From contig NZ_MU158690.1 in the NCBI RefSeq assembly GCF_015209965.1, positions 60,839 through 124,838 on the forward strand: DNA of 64,000 bases, in the 5' to 3' direction. The notes under the pieces are model-generated. The model searched no databases. It was not told where the DNA came from and worked only from the letters and a program-made list of their open reading frames with translations. This stretch comes from Sphingobacterium pedocola. GTDB lineage: Bacteria > Bacteroidota > Bacteroidia > Sphingobacteriales > Sphingobacteriaceae. The position numbers and the translations under genes are program-made. Below, in pieces: positions 62,411 to 64,000 of this stretch (positions are counted from its first letter, which is position 1; the number at the start of each line of letters is the position of its first letter).

Positions 62411-62454
62411 CAAACATAGATAAAGTTATTTTATGTGCAAAAAATAACTTTATC
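62411..62454 (-). promoter_or_regulatory. miaE promoter with a flanking inverted repeat
   Basis: On the minus strand TTTG (62441-62438), 19 nt and TATGTTTG (62418-62411) fit the consensus. GATAAAGTTATT (62419-62430) and AATAACTTTATC (62443-62454) form a 12-bp inverted repeat that straddles the -33. It could be an operator, or the hairpin that ends the upstream dehydrogenase operon (stop at 62494), though no U tract follows. Confidence 0.6.
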
Positions 62455-62493
62455 TCGTCCCCCGCTTCAGAAGAAAGAACGGATTTCTTCTAT

Positions 62494-63126
62494 CTAAATG
62501 ACGCCCTCTAAATCAAAGCCATGTTCTTTTAAAATGTCCTGAGGTACCCCGTTCCATACACCAGGCATATTACCGGCATATCCAATATCCTTTACACCCA
62601 TTTGACTGGTAAAAAATCCAGATGCCGTTAGATTTCGCAGTAGTGCGAAGAATGCAACACCTTGTTGTACTTCTGGTTTTGCTTTGTCAGGATAAGCAAT
62701 CTCGTCCAATAATGCTGTTTGTTGGTCCGACTTACATTTAATAAAGACATTATTAAATTTCTTTTGAGAGCGTACATCCAGCCATTTAAGACCACCCCGC
62801 ATAGGTATTTGATTATCAGGAAGATCTTTTACCATAAACTCAATAAAATCCGGTACCCCAGCCTCTGAGGCAGATCCCGAGATTTCATCTTTTGGTATAA
62901 TAAAATCGACCAATAACGTGATCGTAGCAAATTCATGTTCGGTAAAAAAAGTTTGTTCCGCAAGCTGCGTATTTCGCGCATGTTCAAAATCCTGAACTCC
63001 TGGTAATTTATCTGTAGCTTTAGCATCCGCATTTTTAATGTTTTTATTGTCTTTACAGGAATTAGCGAGCATTCCCGTTCCAGCGGCTAAAAGACCTAAA
63101 GCTTTTAATGTATCTCTTCTGTTCAT
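62494..63126 (-). CDS. Gluconate 2-dehydrogenase subunit 3 family protein
   Basis: A 210-residue protein of the small-subunit family (gluconate 2-dehydrogenase subunit 3). The N-terminus has RRDTLKALG, a twin-arginine-type signal, and the lipobox-like LANSC, so it is exported and may be lipid-anchored. EFATITLLVDFIIPKD and VPDFIEFMVKD are family segments. The next gene upstream on the same strand is a GMC oxidoreductase, 7 bp away: the two form one enzyme complex. Confidence 0.88.
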   Translation of the reverse strand: MNRRDTLKALGLLAAGTGMLANSCKDNKNIKNADAKATDKLPGVQDFEHARNTQLAEQTFFTEHEFATITLLVDFIIPKDEISGSASEAGVPDFIEFMVKDLPDNQIPMRGGLKWLDVRSQKKFNNVFIKCKSDQQTALLDEIAYPDKAKPEVQQGVAFFALLRNLTASGFFTSQMGVKDIGYAGNMPGVWNGVPQDILKEHGFDLEGVI

Positions 63127-63133
63127 AATGGGT

Positions 63134-64000
63134 TTAGCCGTTAAGTTTGGTTTTTTGATCTAAAATATACTCTGATGTTCGCATGGATAGCGCGAGGATA
63201 GTCCAGGTAAGGTTTTTATCACCTTGTTGGACAAAAGGACCGGCATCTACGACAAATAGATTTTTGCAGTCGTGTGCCTGTCCCCATTTATTAAGCACAG
63301 AAGTTTGTGGATCATTCCCCATGCGGGTAGTTCCACCTTCATGGATGATTTTTCCAGGAGCTTCGAGACCGTACAAGGTGTCCTTTCCGGGAATTTTAGA
63401 CGTTATGATAGCTCCCATCTCATGCATAATGGATTGAAACGTTTCCTGCATATGTTTTGCTTGTTCAATTTCTTCGTTTGCCCATTTATAGTGAAATCTT
63501 AAAACAGGAATACCGAATTTATCCACTTTATTAGGATCTATTTCACAATAATTGTCTTTTCGTGCCAAAGCAGTCCCACGTCCAGCCATGCCTACGTTCG
63601 CACCATAGAAATTACGGTAATCTTGCTTCAATCCTAGGCCGTATCCCCCTCTTTCCTTTGATTGTCCATTTTGACTGACCGCTTTATTATTCGCTTCTGG
63701 TACCCAATTTAAAAAACCATACGAAGGCATATGTAAGCCGCCACCATATTCAATGTGGTACCCTCTCGGAAATTTTAAGTTTTTATTATCCAACCACCAA
63801 GGAGAGTAGATATGTACACTTCCTACGCCATCCTCGTTGTACCGTTTTCTTTCCATTAACTGGGGTAGGAAACCCGATAAGCTTGCCCCTGTCGAATCAT
63901 GTAAGTATTTTCCAACCAAGCCACTGCTGTTGCCAACACCGGCGGGATGGGCTGAAGATTTGGAGTTTAACATAATGCGAGCACTTTCGCATGCGCTGGC
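63134..64000 (-). CDS. GMC family oxidoreductase, C-terminal part
   Basis: The frame is open to the end of the window (ASACESARIMLNSKSSAHP before the first ATG at 63973), so the N-terminal FAD-binding part lies outside. NSSGLVGKYL, a late HEGGTTRMGND and the segment VVDAGPFVQQGDKNLTWTIL are GMC flavoprotein motifs with the active-site region. With the small subunit it would form a periplasmic sugar or polyol dehydrogenase; the substrate is unknown. Confidence 0.85.
   Translation of the reverse strand, partial: ASACESARIMLNSKSSAHPAGVGNSSGLVGKYLHDSTGASLSGFLPQLMERKRYNEDGVGSVHIYSPWWLDNKNLKFPRGYHIEYGGGLHMPSYGFLNWVPEANNKAVSQNGQSKERGGYGLGLKQDYRNFYGANVGMAGRGTALARKDNYCEIDPNKVDKFGIPVLRFHYKWANEEIEQAKHMQETFQSIMHEMGAIITSKIPGKDTLYGLEAPGKIIHEGGTTRMGNDPQTSVLNKWGQAHDCKNLFVVDAGPFVQQGDKNLTWTILALSMRTSEYILDQKTKLNG

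Noticed and set aside
1..64000. tRNA, rRNA, insertion sequences, restriction, toxin-antitoxin or prophage genes
   Set aside because: I looked for these by eye on both strands and found no cloverleaf, transposase, methylase or phage motif; a tRNAscan or profile search would be needed to exclude a missed one.

Overview
The window is a 64-kb piece of a Bacteroidota chromosome, most likely from the family Sphingobacteriaceae (Sphingobacterium/Pedobacter group). Supporting signs: menaquinone made by the futalosine route (mqnD), a gliding-type lipoprotein (gldH), a bacillithiol-type bshC, the small DUF4295 protein behind rpmB-rpmG, DUF6266 and DUF4112 genes, promoters of the Bacteroidota type (TTTG, about 20 nt, TAnnTTTG), and an almost complete lack of Shine-Dalgarno sequences. 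I saw no rRNA, tRNA, prophage, transposase or CRISPR array. Most of the window is conserved housekeeping DNA.

Layout. 0-8 kb: end of a cell-wall amidase, two guanidine/ureide hydrolases (arginine-deiminase-like plus CtlX-like), bshC, a lipoprotein, rimO, ftsY and the rpmB-rpmG-DUF4295 operon. 8-15 kb: a small membrane protein, recO, DUF805, a cold-shock protein, a SIMPL protein, DUF4112, a pseudouridine synthase and gcvT. 15-25.5 kb: two small membrane proteins, glutamate dehydrogenase, rhodanese, a thiamine-pyrophosphokinase-like protein, an M20 peptidase, a SPOR protein, secA, mqnD and surE. 25.5-34 kb: csbD, kduI-kduD, a ClC protein, nadD-gmk-yicC, a CAP protein, dedA and dnaN. 34-41 kb: holB, ricT-like, gldH, lpxK, two small secreted helical proteins and dnaA. 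41-49 kb: dxs, scpA, then four leucine-degradation genes (enoyl-CoA hydratase, HMG-CoA lyase, isovaleryl-type acyl-CoA dehydrogenase, methylcrotonyl-CoA carboxylase beta) and thiL. 49.8-64 kb: nadA, a 484-bp AT-rich gap, nadB, gamma-carbonic anhydrase, a large lipoprotein, mnmG, two parS sites, an ABC-F ATPase, apaG, a flavin oxidoreductase, DUF6266, miaE and a truncated GMC oxidoreductase with its small subunit.

The most informative structure is a probable replication-origin region. The nadA-nadB gap holds six DnaA-box-like 9-mers, each one mismatch from TTATCCACA. Two near-perfect parS palindromes lie about 6 kb away beside mnmG. Sampled G/C counts change sign across the gap, and most conserved genes to its left are on the minus strand, which would be the leading strand of a leftward fork.

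Other signals not explained by ordinary gene content: a dispersed intergenic repeat that carries a promoter and sits upstream of bshC, rhodanese, holB and apaG; several genes whose -7 box lies so close to the ATG that the mRNA must be leaderless or nearly so; paired palindromic operator-like sites in the divergent leucine-degradation promoter; and an unlisted 43-codon gene in front of the ABC-F gene. I found no convincing novel defence or mobile system.
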